From Bacteroidetes bacterium B1(2017) (GTDB taxonomy: Bacteria; Bacteroidota; Bacteroidia; UKL13-3): a stretch of 64,000 nt of DNA. Position 1 is the stretch's first letter; each line of letters begins with the position of its first letter. The notes under the pieces are model-generated. The model was given only the letters and a program-made list of their open reading frames with translations, did no database searches and was not told where the DNA came from. Made by a program: the position numbers and the translations under genes. Below, piece after piece: positions 36,073-44,891 of the stretch. Location: NCBI GenBank assembly GCA_002256395.1, contig NKJG01000001.1:62001-126000 (forward strand), in the 5' to 3' direction.

Positions 36073-36102
36073 TTGCAATATCTGTATTTGATGTTAAATT
36101 TG
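36073..36102 (+). promoter_or_regulatory. Candidate promoter for the outer-membrane barrel gene
   Basis: TTG (36073-36075), 19 bases, then TAAATTTG (36095-36102): a good fit to the Bacteroidota consensus, with the ATG at 36124. It overlaps the gldB upstream region. Confidence 0.6.
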
Positions 36103-36123
36103 AATTTTATAACACCAAAAAAA

Positions 36124-36852
36124 ATGAAACTGAAATTATTTCTTTCTATTTTACTTCTTTCTATTTCAAGAATTGGCCTATCGCAAATTAATGAAGACAA
36201 GTTAGAATTTGGCTTAGGCATAACGCCTTGCCTAAGTTGGGTAAATTCAAGCACCAAAATGCTTAAAAGCGGAGGCTCGGCCATGAGCTTTGGATTTGGC
36301 GCCAAAATAAATTTCAAATTAAGTTCTAAATACGCCCTTGGGTTTGAAGTAAACTTACAAAACATAAAAGCCAAAACAAACTTCACAGGTATTGATGTGG
36401 AGTATAATGGTATAAAGAAAACATCTTCCAACTTCGATTTAGATTATAAGTTAAAATATATCGACTTACCAGTACTTTTAAAAATGCATACTGAACCTAA
36501 AAATAATATTGCCATATTTGGAGAATTTGGAGCTTCATTGGGATTTTTGCTGAACCAATTAGCTGATGTAAGTTCAAACGAATTAAATCTTGAACAAGTA
36601 AATACTCAAAACCCAGAAGATGGAGATAATTTTACCCTCTCAAATAGTTCAAACGGCGAAAAATACAGCATTAAAATGAACACATTAAAAGTGGGTTTAA
36701 TATTTGGAAGTGGCATTCATTACCATTTAGGCAATGGTTCTAAAGTAGAATTAGGCTTAAGATATAACCTAGGTTTAACAGATATTTACGACGAGAAAAA
36801 ATGGACGGGAACGAGCCATAATTTAGGCTTAAATCTTGGCTTTATATTTTAA
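36124..36852 (+). CDS. Outer-membrane beta-barrel protein (PorT-like family)
   Basis: I start this at 36124 (MKLKLFLSILLLSISRIGLSQ), 242 residues, since this gives a signal peptide and matches the promoter. Alternating hydrophobic strands such as FGLGITPCLSWV, MSFGFGAKINFKL, and a final RYNLGLTDIY...LGLNLGFIF with terminal Phe are typical of OMP_b-brl_2 small barrels. This family includes PorT of the T9SS, but the sequence alone does not make it PorT. It is 9 bases upstream of nadE and co-directional. Confidence 0.75.
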   Translation: MKLKLFLSILLLSISRIGLSQINEDKLEFGLGITPCLSWVNSSTKMLKSGGSAMSFGFGAKINFKLSSKYALGFEVNLQNIKAKTNFTGIDVEYNGIKKTSSNFDLDYKLKYIDLPVLLKMHTEPKNNIAIFGEFGASLGFLLNQLADVSSNELNLEQVNTQNPEDGDNFTLSNSSNGEKYSIKMNTLKVGLIFGSGIHYHLGNGSKVELGLRYNLGLTDIYDEKKWTGTSHNLGLNLGFIF

Positions 36853-36861
36853 TCCTTTCGC

Positions 36862-38517
36862 GTGAAAATTACACTTTCTCAACTTAGCTTTCATACAGGA
36901 AACTTTGAAGGCAATACACAAAAAATGATTGCTGCTATTGAGCAAGCAAAACAAGAAGGCACCGACTTAATTGTTTTTTCTGAGCTTGCTACCTGCGGAT
37001 ATCCTGCACGCGATTTCTTAGAATTTAAAGATTTTATTGCCCAAGCAGAACAAAGTATACTTACCCTAGCAAGCTACTGTGTGGGCATTGCAGCTATTAT
37101 AGGTTCGCCCCGAACCAACCCAGTAATTGAGGGAAAAGACTTGTATAATGCAGCCTACTTTTTAGAAAACGGTGGCATAAAACAAATAGTAGACAAAACA
37201 CTTTTACCCAATTACGATATTTTTGATGAGTATAGATATTTTGAACCCAATAGGCATTTTGAATTAATTACCTTTCAGGAATTTAAGATTGCCCTTACCA
37301 TTTGCGAAGACCTTTGGAACTTAAATGATAACCCAATGTATATTACTACACCATTGGATGAACTTATTAAACAAGGGCCAGATTTTGTCATAAATATTGC
37401 TGCATCTCCCTACTCACAAATTCAAATTGAAGAACGACGCAAAATGCTTTTGGGGAATGCAAAAAAATATAAACTACCTATATTTTATGTTAACCATATT
37501 GGCGCACAAACCCATTTAGTATTTGATGGAGGCAGTTGTTTTATTTCTAAAGGAGGCACCATTGAGGATGAGTTAAATTATTTTGAAGAAGACACTCATT
37601 CTTATTTGGTAGAAAAAACCACAGAACTTACCATTCAATCTAGTTCTAGTTCAAGGCCAGTAAATTTAATACGAAACAAATATAAAGATATTGAAGCGGC
37701 TCTAACATTAGGAATAAAACAGTACTTCCAAAAACTAGGCTTTAGCAAAGCTATACTTGGCTTATCGGGAGGAATTGACTCGGCCCTAGTGACCTATTTG
37801 GCAGAAAGAGCTCTTGGAAAAGAAAATGTTTGGGCTGTTTTGTTACCCTCTCAATATAGCAGCGACCACTCCATTTCGGATAGTATTACCTTAGCCAATA
37901 ACCTGGGAATTAAAAACAGTACTATTCCAATTGAAAATACCTTCCAATCGTTTTTAACAACCCTTGACCCATTTTTTGAAGGCACACCTTTTGGGTTAAC
38001 AGAGGAGAATTTACAATCGAGAACAAGAGGTGTTCTTTTAATGGGGCTTGCCAATAAATTTGGGTATATCTTATTAAACACAAGCAATAAGAGTGAATTA
38101 GCCGTAGGTTACGGCACCTTATATGGTGATATGTGTGGCGGAATTTCTGTGATTGGAGATTTATATAAAACAGAGATTTTTGAGTTATGTAAGTATATAA
38201 ACAGAGACAAAGAAATTATTCCAACGAATATACTTACCAAAGAACCATCTGCCGAACTTAGGCCAGAGCAAAAAGATAGTGATAGTTTGCCTGCTTATGA
38301 AATATTAGACCAAATACTACACTATTATATAGAAGAACGCATGGGACCTGCTCAAATAGCAGAGCAAGGGTTTGACCCAAGTTTGGTTCAGCGTATTTTA
38401 AAAATGGTTAATATGAACGAATGGAAACGTTGGCAAGCACCGCCTGTTTTACGTGTTTCTAAAAAAGCATTTGGACCGGGCCGAAGAGTTCCAATTTCTG
38501 GAAAGTATTTATACTAA
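36862..38517 (+). CDS. nadE: Glutamine-dependent NAD+ synthase
   Basis: A 551-residue protein with an N-terminal nitrilase-type glutaminase domain (SELATCGYPARD with catalytic Glu, KTLLPNYDIFDE with Lys, and ICEDLWN with the catalytic Cys) and a C-terminal synthetase domain (LGLSGGIDSALV P-loop, LNTSNKSELAVGYGTLYGDMCGG). The start is a GTG at 36862, because the next in-frame ATG would cut into the nitrilase domain. It makes NAD from deamido-NAD, glutamine and ATP. The stop codon overlaps that of the convergent metallophosphoesterase gene (38514-38517). Confidence 0.95.
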   Translation: MKITLSQLSFHTGNFEGNTQKMIAAIEQAKQEGTDLIVFSELATCGYPARDFLEFKDFIAQAEQSILTLASYCVGIAAIIGSPRTNPVIEGKDLYNAAYFLENGGIKQIVDKTLLPNYDIFDEYRYFEPNRHFELITFQEFKIALTICEDLWNLNDNPMYITTPLDELIKQGPDFVINIAASPYSQIQIEERRKMLLGNAKKYKLPIFYVNHIGAQTHLVFDGGSCFISKGGTIEDELNYFEEDTHSYLVEKTTELTIQSSSSSRPVNLIRNKYKDIEAALTLGIKQYFQKLGFSKAILGLSGGIDSALVTYLAERALGKENVWAVLLPSQYSSDHSISDSITLANNLGIKNSTIPIENTFQSFLTTLDPFFEGTPFGLTEENLQSRTRGVLLMGLANKFGYILLNTSNKSELAVGYGTLYGDMCGGISVIGDLYKTEIFELCKYINRDKEIIPTNILTKEPSAELRPEQKDSDSLPAYEILDQILHYYIEERMGPAQIAEQGFDPSLVQRILKMVNMNEWKRWQAPPVLRVSKKAFGPGRRVPISGKYLY

Positions 38518-39821
38518 GCCATACGGTTTAGGGTAAAAACGGTAATCTCGGGCATAATGCCTACTCTACCAGGGTAACCTAAAAATCCATATCCCCTATT
38601 TACATAGAGCATTTGTTTTTCTAACTTGTACAAATCGGCCCAATGTGGGTAGATGTATTGAGAAGGACTCCATCTAAAATTACCCATTTCAATTCCAAAT
38701 TGAAACCCATGGGTATGTCCAGATAAGGTTAAATCTATATCCGAATGATTTTTTGAAATGATGGTATCGAAGTGACTAGGATCGTGTGACAATAATATTT
38801 TCACAGGAACATCTTCTGGAATACCAGCTTTTGCTTTATCAATATCTCCAAACTTTTGAAAGCGGCCTCTATCTCCCCAATTCTCCACTCCAATTAAGGC
38901 AATACGCTTATTTTCTTTTTCTAAAAGTACATGTTCATTGCGCATTAAATTCCAGCCCATGGTTTTATGAATATCTACTAAATCTTGCAGATTTTTAGCC
39001 TTCTCCTCGGGGCTTTTCCAATCGGTCACATAATCACCATAATCGTGATTACCAAAGATAGAGAACACTCCCATTGGCGCTTTTATTTCGCTAAACATAT
39101 CCACCCACTCATTCGCTTCGTTGGTTCTATTATTAACAAAATCGCCAGTAAAAACGGCCAAATGGGCTTTTTGTTCTTTAATTAATTGGATGCCTTTATA
39201 CACAGCATCTTTATCTAAAAAACTACCTGTATGCACATCCGAAATTTGAAGTAATTTTAATCCATCAAAGGCCTCAGGCAAATTGGGTATAACTAAACTA
39301 ACCCTGCGTACTTGGTAATTGTATGCACCCGAAGTTAAGCCTCTAGTAAGCATGATAAATGGAACCGCTCCAGCTACCAAACCTGCTCTAGCTATAAATT
39401 GCGAGCGACTAATTTTCTCGGATTGAGGTTCAATATTCTCTTCCATTTCCTCCTCATCTGCTTCTTCTTCTCTATGTAAGAACCTACGCTCAAGCAAGCG
39501 CCACACCCAAATAAAAAAGCGTTTAATATCATCAATAAGAATAAATAAAAAGGTAATGAGTTTGGAGGCATAAATAATAAAAAAGAAAGCACCCAAATAA
39601 CTTTTCAAAACCTTATTGCCCACCATAAATACATCAAATACAGAAAGAGCAGAGAAAAGAAATAGTAGAACAGGTATGGTCCAATAGATAATTTTAATGG
39701 TTTTTTGGTACCATAGAGGCCTATCCTTAATTAATACCTTTATAGCCTGCCACAAATAGGTATCGAGCAATAAAATTATAAATGTAACTCCAAAAAATAG
39801 TTTGAGCCTAAATGCCTGCAT
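38514..39821 (-). CDS. Membrane metallophosphoesterase (YkuE-like)
   Basis: A 435-residue protein. The first ~100 residues hold several membrane helices (FFGVTFIILLLDTYLW, IIYWTIPVLLFLFSAL, and KLITFLFILID). A linker with acidic runs and a hydrophobic segment follows, then a calcineurin-like phosphoesterase: ISDVHTGSF (Asp/His), FTGDFVNNR, IFGNHDYGDY, LSHDPSHFD and LSGHTHGFQ. All five metal motifs are seen. It is convergent with nadE and shares overlapping stop codons. The substrate is unknown. Confidence 0.9.
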   Translation of the reverse strand: MQAFRLKLFFGVTFIILLLDTYLWQAIKVLIKDRPLWYQKTIKIIYWTIPVLLFLFSALSVFDVFMVGNKVLKSYLGAFFFIIYASKLITFLFILIDDIKRFFIWVWRLLERRFLHREEEADEEEMEENIEPQSEKISRSQFIARAGLVAGAVPFIMLTRGLTSGAYNYQVRRVSLVIPNLPEAFDGLKLLQISDVHTGSFLDKDAVYKGIQLIKEQKAHLAVFTGDFVNNRTNEANEWVDMFSEIKAPMGVFSIFGNHDYGDYVTDWKSPEEKAKNLQDLVDIHKTMGWNLMRNEHVLLEKENKRIALIGVENWGDRGRFQKFGDIDKAKAGIPEDVPVKILLSHDPSHFDTIISKNHSDIDLTLSGHTHGFQFGIEMGNFRWSPSQYIYPHWADLYKLEKQMLYVNRGYGFLGYPGRVGIMPEITVFTLNRMA

Positions 39822-39938
39822 TGCAATGAATATTATTTCTTATTTAACAAAGGAAATCAATGATAGTTCAGTAAACTAATTATTTCAAGAATAAATTATC
39901 CATAGTTCTCAATTTCTTTCTTAAAATTGCATGTATAA

Positions 39939-40670
39939 ATGGGAAAAACTAGTAAAGCACTTGCAAAAAAATTAGGCCAATTAAAAGCCTTTGTTTGGAG
40001 AGTTTCTGTATTAGCCTTTCAGCTAAGCATGTTTTTTATTATTATATACAGAGTAGTGCCAGTGCCAATTACACCCTTGCCAATAAAAAGAGTATTTGAG
40101 CAGGCCTTTGGCGATGATCCAGTAAGGCTAAGGAAAGATTGGGAAAGTATAGAAAGCCTAGGAAAAAATATTTGTTTGGCTAGCGTAACCTCTGAAGATC
40201 CAAAATTTTTCCAACACCATGGATTTGATTTTGAACAAATACTTGAATCCTTAAAAAAGAGTTTTGATAAAGGTAAACGCCCGAGAGGAGCTAGTACGAT
40301 AACACAACAAACCGCAAAAAACTTATTTTTTACACCTACACGTAGTTGGCTTCGAAAGGGATTAGAAGTATATGTAACGGTTTGCCTAGAGGTATTTTGG
40401 ACCAAGAAACGAATACTAGAAGTATATCTTAATATAATTGAAATGGGAAATGGAGTGTATGGTTCGGAGGCTGCAGCCTTATTTTATTTCAATAAATCAT
40501 CGGGCCAGCTTACACCCTCCGAGGCAGCAGCAATTGCAGCTTGCTATCCTAACCCAAGAAGATGGAAGGCGAATAAACCTTCTAGGTATATTAAAAGAAA
40601 GCAGGCCTTAATTGTAAGATACATGTATAAAATTGGCCCTTTACCTTGGGAAACGAAACAGAAGAAATAA
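39939..40670 (+). CDS. mtgA: Monofunctional peptidoglycan transglycosylase
   Basis: A 243-residue GT51 enzyme with an N-terminal basic stretch and membrane helix (about 20-40). The family motifs are ASVTSEDPKFFQHHGFDFEQ (catalytic Glu), RGASTITQQTAKNLFF, KRILEVYLNIIEMGNGVYG, and GSEAAALFYFNKSSGQLTPSEAA. It polymerises lipid II glycan chains. The ATG at 39939 is followed by a clean domain. The 3' end of the gene lies inside a terminator palindrome shared with the convergent OmpA gene. Confidence 0.95.
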   Translation: MGKTSKALAKKLGQLKAFVWRVSVLAFQLSMFFIIIYRVVPVPITPLPIKRVFEQAFGDDPVRLRKDWESIESLGKNICLASVTSEDPKFFQHHGFDFEQILESLKKSFDKGKRPRGASTITQQTAKNLFFTPTRSWLRKGLEVYVTVCLEVFWTKKRILEVYLNIIEMGNGVYGSEAAALFYFNKSSGQLTPSEAAAIAACYPNPRRWKANKPSRYIKRKQALIVRYMYKIGPLPWETKQKK

Positions 40671-40710
40671 AAAAAAAGCCTTCACACATGTGAAGGCTTT
40701 TTTTTTATTT
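40665..40710. terminator. Bidirectional terminator overlapping both stop codons of mtgA and ompA
   Basis: A perfect inverted repeat: 21-base arms (40665-40685 and 40690-40710), with AAAAAAAAAGCCTTCAC against GTGAAGGCTTTTTTTTT and a 4-base ACAT loop. It includes the mtgA stop (40668-40670) and the stop of the convergent gene (40705-40707). Confidence 0.92.
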
Positions 40711-42213
40711 CTTCTCTCTTAAATCTTCCGTATCTACTCTTGGTTGACGCTTTTGAACAGGTCTAATAATTCTAAATTCAACCTTTCTATCAAGCCCTTC
40801 GGTACTCATTTGATACTTTTGAACATATGGATCTTTAGAAGAGAAAACCAACATTCTGTCTTCTTCAATTTCGTATACTTTATACAATTTGCGTTTAACC
40901 TCTAAAGCACGTCTTTCGGCAAGGGTTAATTGGGTTAGGTTTGGTTTATTGTTATCGGCATGACCAATAATTACAAGTGATGCCGAAGTATCTACCAATA
41001 AGATACGTGCAATTTGTTGCAATAAACTAAACTGCTCAACATGCACCGTAAAGTGGTTTGGAGGGAAAACGATAGTTGGTAAACCAAATCCACTTTTACT
41101 TATGGTAACAAATTCGGTTTGAGGTACAGAGTCATTTAATTCATAAATAACTTCAGAAGAATCTGTTCCTCCACCACCTGTGCCATTAGGAAAATAAACC
41201 CCTATTTGTTTTCCAAAACCATATGGATCTGGATCAATGGTATCGGGAATTCCATCGTCATCACTATCTAGCGTAACACCCTTGCTATCTACCTTATATC
41301 CTTCTTTGGTATTTCCTTCTTGATCCATATAATCAGGAATACCATCCTTATCGGTATCTACCCTCATAGCTTCGGCCTTATCCTGAGCATCTTTTAAATC
41401 ACGATAGATTTTATCAATAGGGTTGCTCCAATCAATGTGGTTTGGTTTTGCTTTGGTAGTTAAATTATATACAATATTTACGGCAAAGTAGCCATTACCA
41501 TCGGCACGAGTTCCGCTAATATTGGCCAAATCCATATTGTCATTTGTGCTCACATAATAATCAAGTTCTGCTCCTACATCAATATTTTTAGTAACCTTAC
41601 GTTTATAGCCTATTGTGATAGGAAAGCTTAAAAACGATTCATTAACAGTTCTGGTAATATTAGAAGGGGTATCTGCTTTATCTCTTGAACCATTTATGGC
41701 TTGCCTGCTAACACCTACACCAAAATAAAAATTATTCCTAGGAAAACTTTGGCGGTAATCAATGCTACCTAAATTAAATAATAGTTGAAGGTTAATATTA
41801 GAAACATTGGTTTTAAAATACCCATTATCAATATACTTGGTTTTGCTTGGAGACCCACTAAATTTACCTTGCATATACTGCAAGCGAACACCTGCTACGT
41901 GGTTAAAAGAAAATTTGGCATATCCACCAAAGCCAGGGTAAATGGCATCTGCAGGAACATCGCCAGTATAAAAGGTAATACCATAGTTTGCCCCAAATGA
42001 AAATCTGCTATATGCCTTTGGAGGAATGATATTCATTGTATCTGTAGCCTTTGCAGGAGATTGAGCCTCGGCTTTTTTTGAATCATCAAGAACACTCATA
42101 TCGGGTGCTTTTAATTTTCCATCCGCTCCTTTTGCCTCCTTCTTAGGAGCATTTTGGGCTACCGATAAGGTTGCCATCAAAACGAAAATACCTATAAAAA
42201 AATTAGTTCTCAT
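40705..42213 (-). CDS. OmpA-family protein with thrombospondin type-3 repeats
   Basis: A 502-residue outer-membrane protein. A signal peptide (MRTNFFIGIFVLMATLSVAQ) is followed by a low-complexity linker and an 8-strand-like barrel (residues ~75-270) ending near NHIDWSNPIDK. Ca-binding repeats follow (DTDKDGIPDYMD and DSDDDGIPDTIDPDP), then an OmpA C-terminal peptidoglycan-binding domain (VVIIGHADNN..., TLAERRALEVKRKL). The OmpA domain should tether it to the wall. It shares its IDWS-like barrel-end motif with the neighbour at 42300. Confidence 0.9.
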   Translation of the reverse strand: MRTNFFIGIFVLMATLSVAQNAPKKEAKGADGKLKAPDMSVLDDSKKAEAQSPAKATDTMNIIPPKAYSRFSFGANYGITFYTGDVPADAIYPGFGGYAKFSFNHVAGVRLQYMQGKFSGSPSKTKYIDNGYFKTNVSNINLQLLFNLGSIDYRQSFPRNNFYFGVGVSRQAINGSRDKADTPSNITRTVNESFLSFPITIGYKRKVTKNIDVGAELDYYVSTNDNMDLANISGTRADGNGYFAVNIVYNLTTKAKPNHIDWSNPIDKIYRDLKDAQDKAEAMRVDTDKDGIPDYMDQEGNTKEGYKVDSKGVTLDSDDDGIPDTIDPDPYGFGKQIGVYFPNGTGGGGTDSSEVIYELNDSVPQTEFVTISKSGFGLPTIVFPPNHFTVHVEQFSLLQQIARILLVDTSASLVIIGHADNNKPNLTQLTLAERRALEVKRKLYKVYEIEEDRMLVFSSKDPYVQKYQMSTEGLDRKVEFRIIRPVQKRQPRVDTEDLREKK

Positions 42214-42299
42214 ACAATGGGACTTTGCAGTAAAAATATCTGCTAAGTTAGCCCATTATATGAGAACTAAGAAATTTCTAATAATCAGTTATCTACAAA

Positions 42300-44249
42300 C
42301 TATTGTTTATTGTATATGTAAATCCAAGAATTTGGATCAATTTCTTTACGAGCTCTTCTTAAATTTTGCATCGCTTCGTTTTTATCATCTGTAGAAATAA
42401 TGGCCATTCTTAACATTTTAGAACCAGTAGAAGTTCTGTAAATGCTTGGCTCAAAACCCTTTTTGCTAAGTTTAGCTTGGTTTGCTTTTGCAACAGATAG
42501 CTTACTTACATTATAACAAGCCACAATTACATTGTACTTAGCCATTGGAGGAGTTACATCATCTGTAGCCACATACTCACTAGGTTTAGGATCTGGGGCA
42601 ACAACTGGTTTAGGAGCTGGTGTAGGCTTAGGAGTTGGCGTAGGTTTAGGAGTTGGAGCAACAACTACAGGTGCAGGAGTTGGAGCAGGAGTTGGAGTTG
42701 GAGCAACAACAACAGGTGCTGGAACAGGCGCTGGTTCAACAGCTACAGGGGCAGCTGGAGCAATTGGCTCAACTGGAGCAATAACCATTTTGCTGGTATC
42801 AATTTTAGGCTCTTCTGTAACAGGTTTTTCAATAACAGGAACTTGCTCAATAGTAGTTTTCTTGTCTTTAAAGTTATTATAATTTTGGTACGACCAATCT
42901 ATATGTTCTTTATCCTTGCTAGTACCTATTTTGTAGGTAACACCGGTATGAATATAAATATGGTTATCTAAATTAGCAGTTAAATACCCTTGATCCAAAT
43001 ACTTGGTTTGATTGTAACTAAAATCAATTCCCCCAATTAGATCTAAATTATGTTTCAAATATTTTCGTGCCTCATATCCAATTATAATATTTTGGATACC
43101 AGGGCTAGTTGATAAAGCTGCCCCTTTGTTAGAAGTTCCATCAGCAAAACTAGCACTACCTTTTGCACTAATATAGCCAGCACCTAATATGGCATAATGG
43201 TTCCAATCTCTTCGTGCCTGAGGTTCGCTTGTTAAATTTAGAACATTAAAATAGGCTCTTAAAGTAAGTTGACTTAATGAGGTAGAGAAATCTTTGACAT
43301 ATTCTGGAGTACCTTTTTTAGGAGTTCCACTTATATCTTGGTTACCTGCCACCTTACCATAATTATAATTAAATTGTAAGCCCATGGCCCTATTAAACGA
43401 ATGACGTAAACCTAGGCCAAACATACCCGTAAAATTATATCCCACTGGAGAAAATAAGATGGGTAATCCAATTGTTCCATCCAAAGCCCATTTACTGTAA
43501 ACTTTAGGGTTTTCATTAGGATTTTCAATGTTTTTATGGCTCCAATCAATTAAATTGTTCCAAGGCTTAGCACCTAATTTAACACTTACACCAGCATAAA
43601 AATTCAGATATTGGTCTAAACCGGGGTTTGTTTTTTCTTTAAATCCATCCAAATAATAGGTTTCAGAAATATGATATTCTGCACCAGCCAATAAATCTAT
43701 ATTTGCATTCACATAATACCTTGTACCGATTCCAATTTGATAATCACGATACGGCTTACCAAAAGAAGTTGCTCGGCTACTTGCCCCATTTGTATAAATT
43801 ATCCAAGGCTTATACATATTATAACCAGCCCCTAAACTTACATAAGGTAAAAATTTACTTTCTGGTCTTTTATTTAAGCCAAAAATATTGTGTAGATTGT
43901 AATAAACTACTGCATTTAAGCCATACACAGGGGTTCTATAGCTTAATACATCAGATACTGTACCATCTAGTTTTGTCTTTTTAGGGTTACCTGTAGCATT
44001 ATTATAAAAAGTATTTGACGTTAATTTTGCCTCAAAAGATAAGCTCTTGTTTAGAGAATATCTTACCGAGGCAGTATAAATACCAACTGGTTTTGATTTA
44101 ATAGAAAAAAAAGTTGCAGGCACTCCTAATACTACATTTGCCGATAATTTCTTTGTACCCTCTTGAGCCTTAGAAATGGTGGAAACGGAAAGTAAAAGAC
44201 TAATTGCAAGACAACTTCGAAAAAAGAACGAATTTTTAACTAATTTCAT
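42300..44249 (-). CDS. Double beta-barrel protein with Pro-rich linker and SPOR domain
   Basis: A 649-residue protein. After a signal peptide there are two tandem, mutually similar barrel-like halves (about 30-250 and 260-470), each ending in an IDWS motif (NLIDWSHKN, EHIDWSYQN). An Ala/Pro/Val/Thr linker (about 500-560, PAPVV and PTPKP units) leads to a C-terminal SPOR-like domain (PPMAKYNVIVACYNVSKLSVA ... PNSWIYIY). SPOR domains bind denuded peptidoglycan. The architecture suggests outer membrane-wall tethering. I do not recognise a named family. Confidence 0.82.
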   Translation of the reverse strand: MKLVKNSFFFRSCLAISLLLSVSTISKAQEGTKKLSANVVLGVPATFFSIKSKPVGIYTASVRYSLNKSLSFEAKLTSNTFYNNATGNPKKTKLDGTVSDVLSYRTPVYGLNAVVYYNLHNIFGLNKRPESKFLPYVSLGAGYNMYKPWIIYTNGASSRATSFGKPYRDYQIGIGTRYYVNANIDLLAGAEYHISETYYLDGFKEKTNPGLDQYLNFYAGVSVKLGAKPWNNLIDWSHKNIENPNENPKVYSKWALDGTIGLPILFSPVGYNFTGMFGLGLRHSFNRAMGLQFNYNYGKVAGNQDISGTPKKGTPEYVKDFSTSLSQLTLRAYFNVLNLTSEPQARRDWNHYAILGAGYISAKGSASFADGTSNKGAALSTSPGIQNIIIGYEARKYLKHNLDLIGGIDFSYNQTKYLDQGYLTANLDNHIYIHTGVTYKIGTSKDKEHIDWSYQNYNNFKDKKTTIEQVPVIEKPVTEEPKIDTSKMVIAPVEPIAPAAPVAVEPAPVPAPVVVAPTPTPAPTPAPVVVAPTPKPTPTPKPTPAPKPVVAPDPKPSEYVATDDVTPPMAKYNVIVACYNVSKLSVAKANQAKLSKKGFEPSIYRTSTGSKMLRMAIISTDDKNEAMQNLRRARKEIDPNSWIYIYNKQ

Positions 44250-44266
44250 AGATTATTTATTTGAGG

Positions 44267-44296
44267 CAAAGGTAAGATTAATTTTATGTTTGCAAA
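44267..44296 (-). promoter_or_regulatory. Candidate promoter for the double-barrel SPOR gene
   Basis: On the minus strand TTTG (44293-44296), 18 bases, then TACCTTTG (44267-44274), a full match to TAnnTTTG. It lies 18 bases before the ATG. Confidence 0.65.
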
Positions 44297-44348
44297 TTAA
44301 ACCTTTTGTTAAAAAATAATTACTACCACTTATTCACTCAAAACCGCC

Positions 44349-44891
44349 ATGGACCACAAAAAAATAAGTTTAGACGAGCTTAACCGTTTAACATTTGAAA
44401 ACTTCAAATCATCAGAGAAGACAGACATTAAAATAGTATTAGACAATTTGCGAAGTGGCAATAATATAGGTTCTATCTTTAGAAGTGCCGATGCTTTTAG
44501 AATAAAAAATATTTACATTACAGGCCTGTCAGCCACCCCTCCAAACAAAGAAATACTTAAAACTGCCCTTGGTGCAACAGAATCTGTTGATTGGGAATAT
44601 CATGAAAATGGGCTAGAACTAGCAAAAAAATTAAAATCAGAAGGGGTAAAGTTGTATGCTATAGAACAAGCAACAAATAGCATCCTGCTTCAAAATTTTT
44701 GCCCAAGTAAGGAACCAATTGCCTTAATTTTTGGAAATGAGGTTGACGGGGTTAATCAAGAAATTATTGATATATGTGATGCCGTAATAGAAATACCTCA
44801 GTTTGGAACCAAACATTCTTTAAATGTAGCAGTATCTTCTGGAATTGTTTTGTGGCACTTAATCAACCAAAAATTAACTACTCAAAACTAG
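44349..44891 (+). CDS. TrmH/SpoU-family RNA 2'-O-methyltransferase
   Basis: A 180-residue SPOUT methyltransferase with the knot motifs: NLRSGNNIGSIFRSADAF, ALIFGNEVDGVNQEIID and IPQFGTKHSLNVAVSSGI. These cover SAM binding and the trefoil knot. The enzyme probably methylates a tRNA or rRNA ribose. There is no N-terminal RNA-binding extension. The stop overlaps that of bshC at a CTAG palindrome (44888-44891). The exact target is unknown. Confidence 0.9.
   Translation: MDHKKISLDELNRLTFENFKSSEKTDIKIVLDNLRSGNNIGSIFRSADAFRIKNIYITGLSATPPNKEILKTALGATESVDWEYHENGLELAKKLKSEGVKLYAIEQATNSILLQNFCPSKEPIALIFGNEVDGVNQEIIDICDAVIEIPQFGTKHSLNVAVSSGIVLWHLINQKLTTQN

Noticed and set aside
42532..42882. Plus-strand Gly/Thr/Ala-rich open frame
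   Set aside because: Shadow of the Pro-rich linker of the double-barrel gene.
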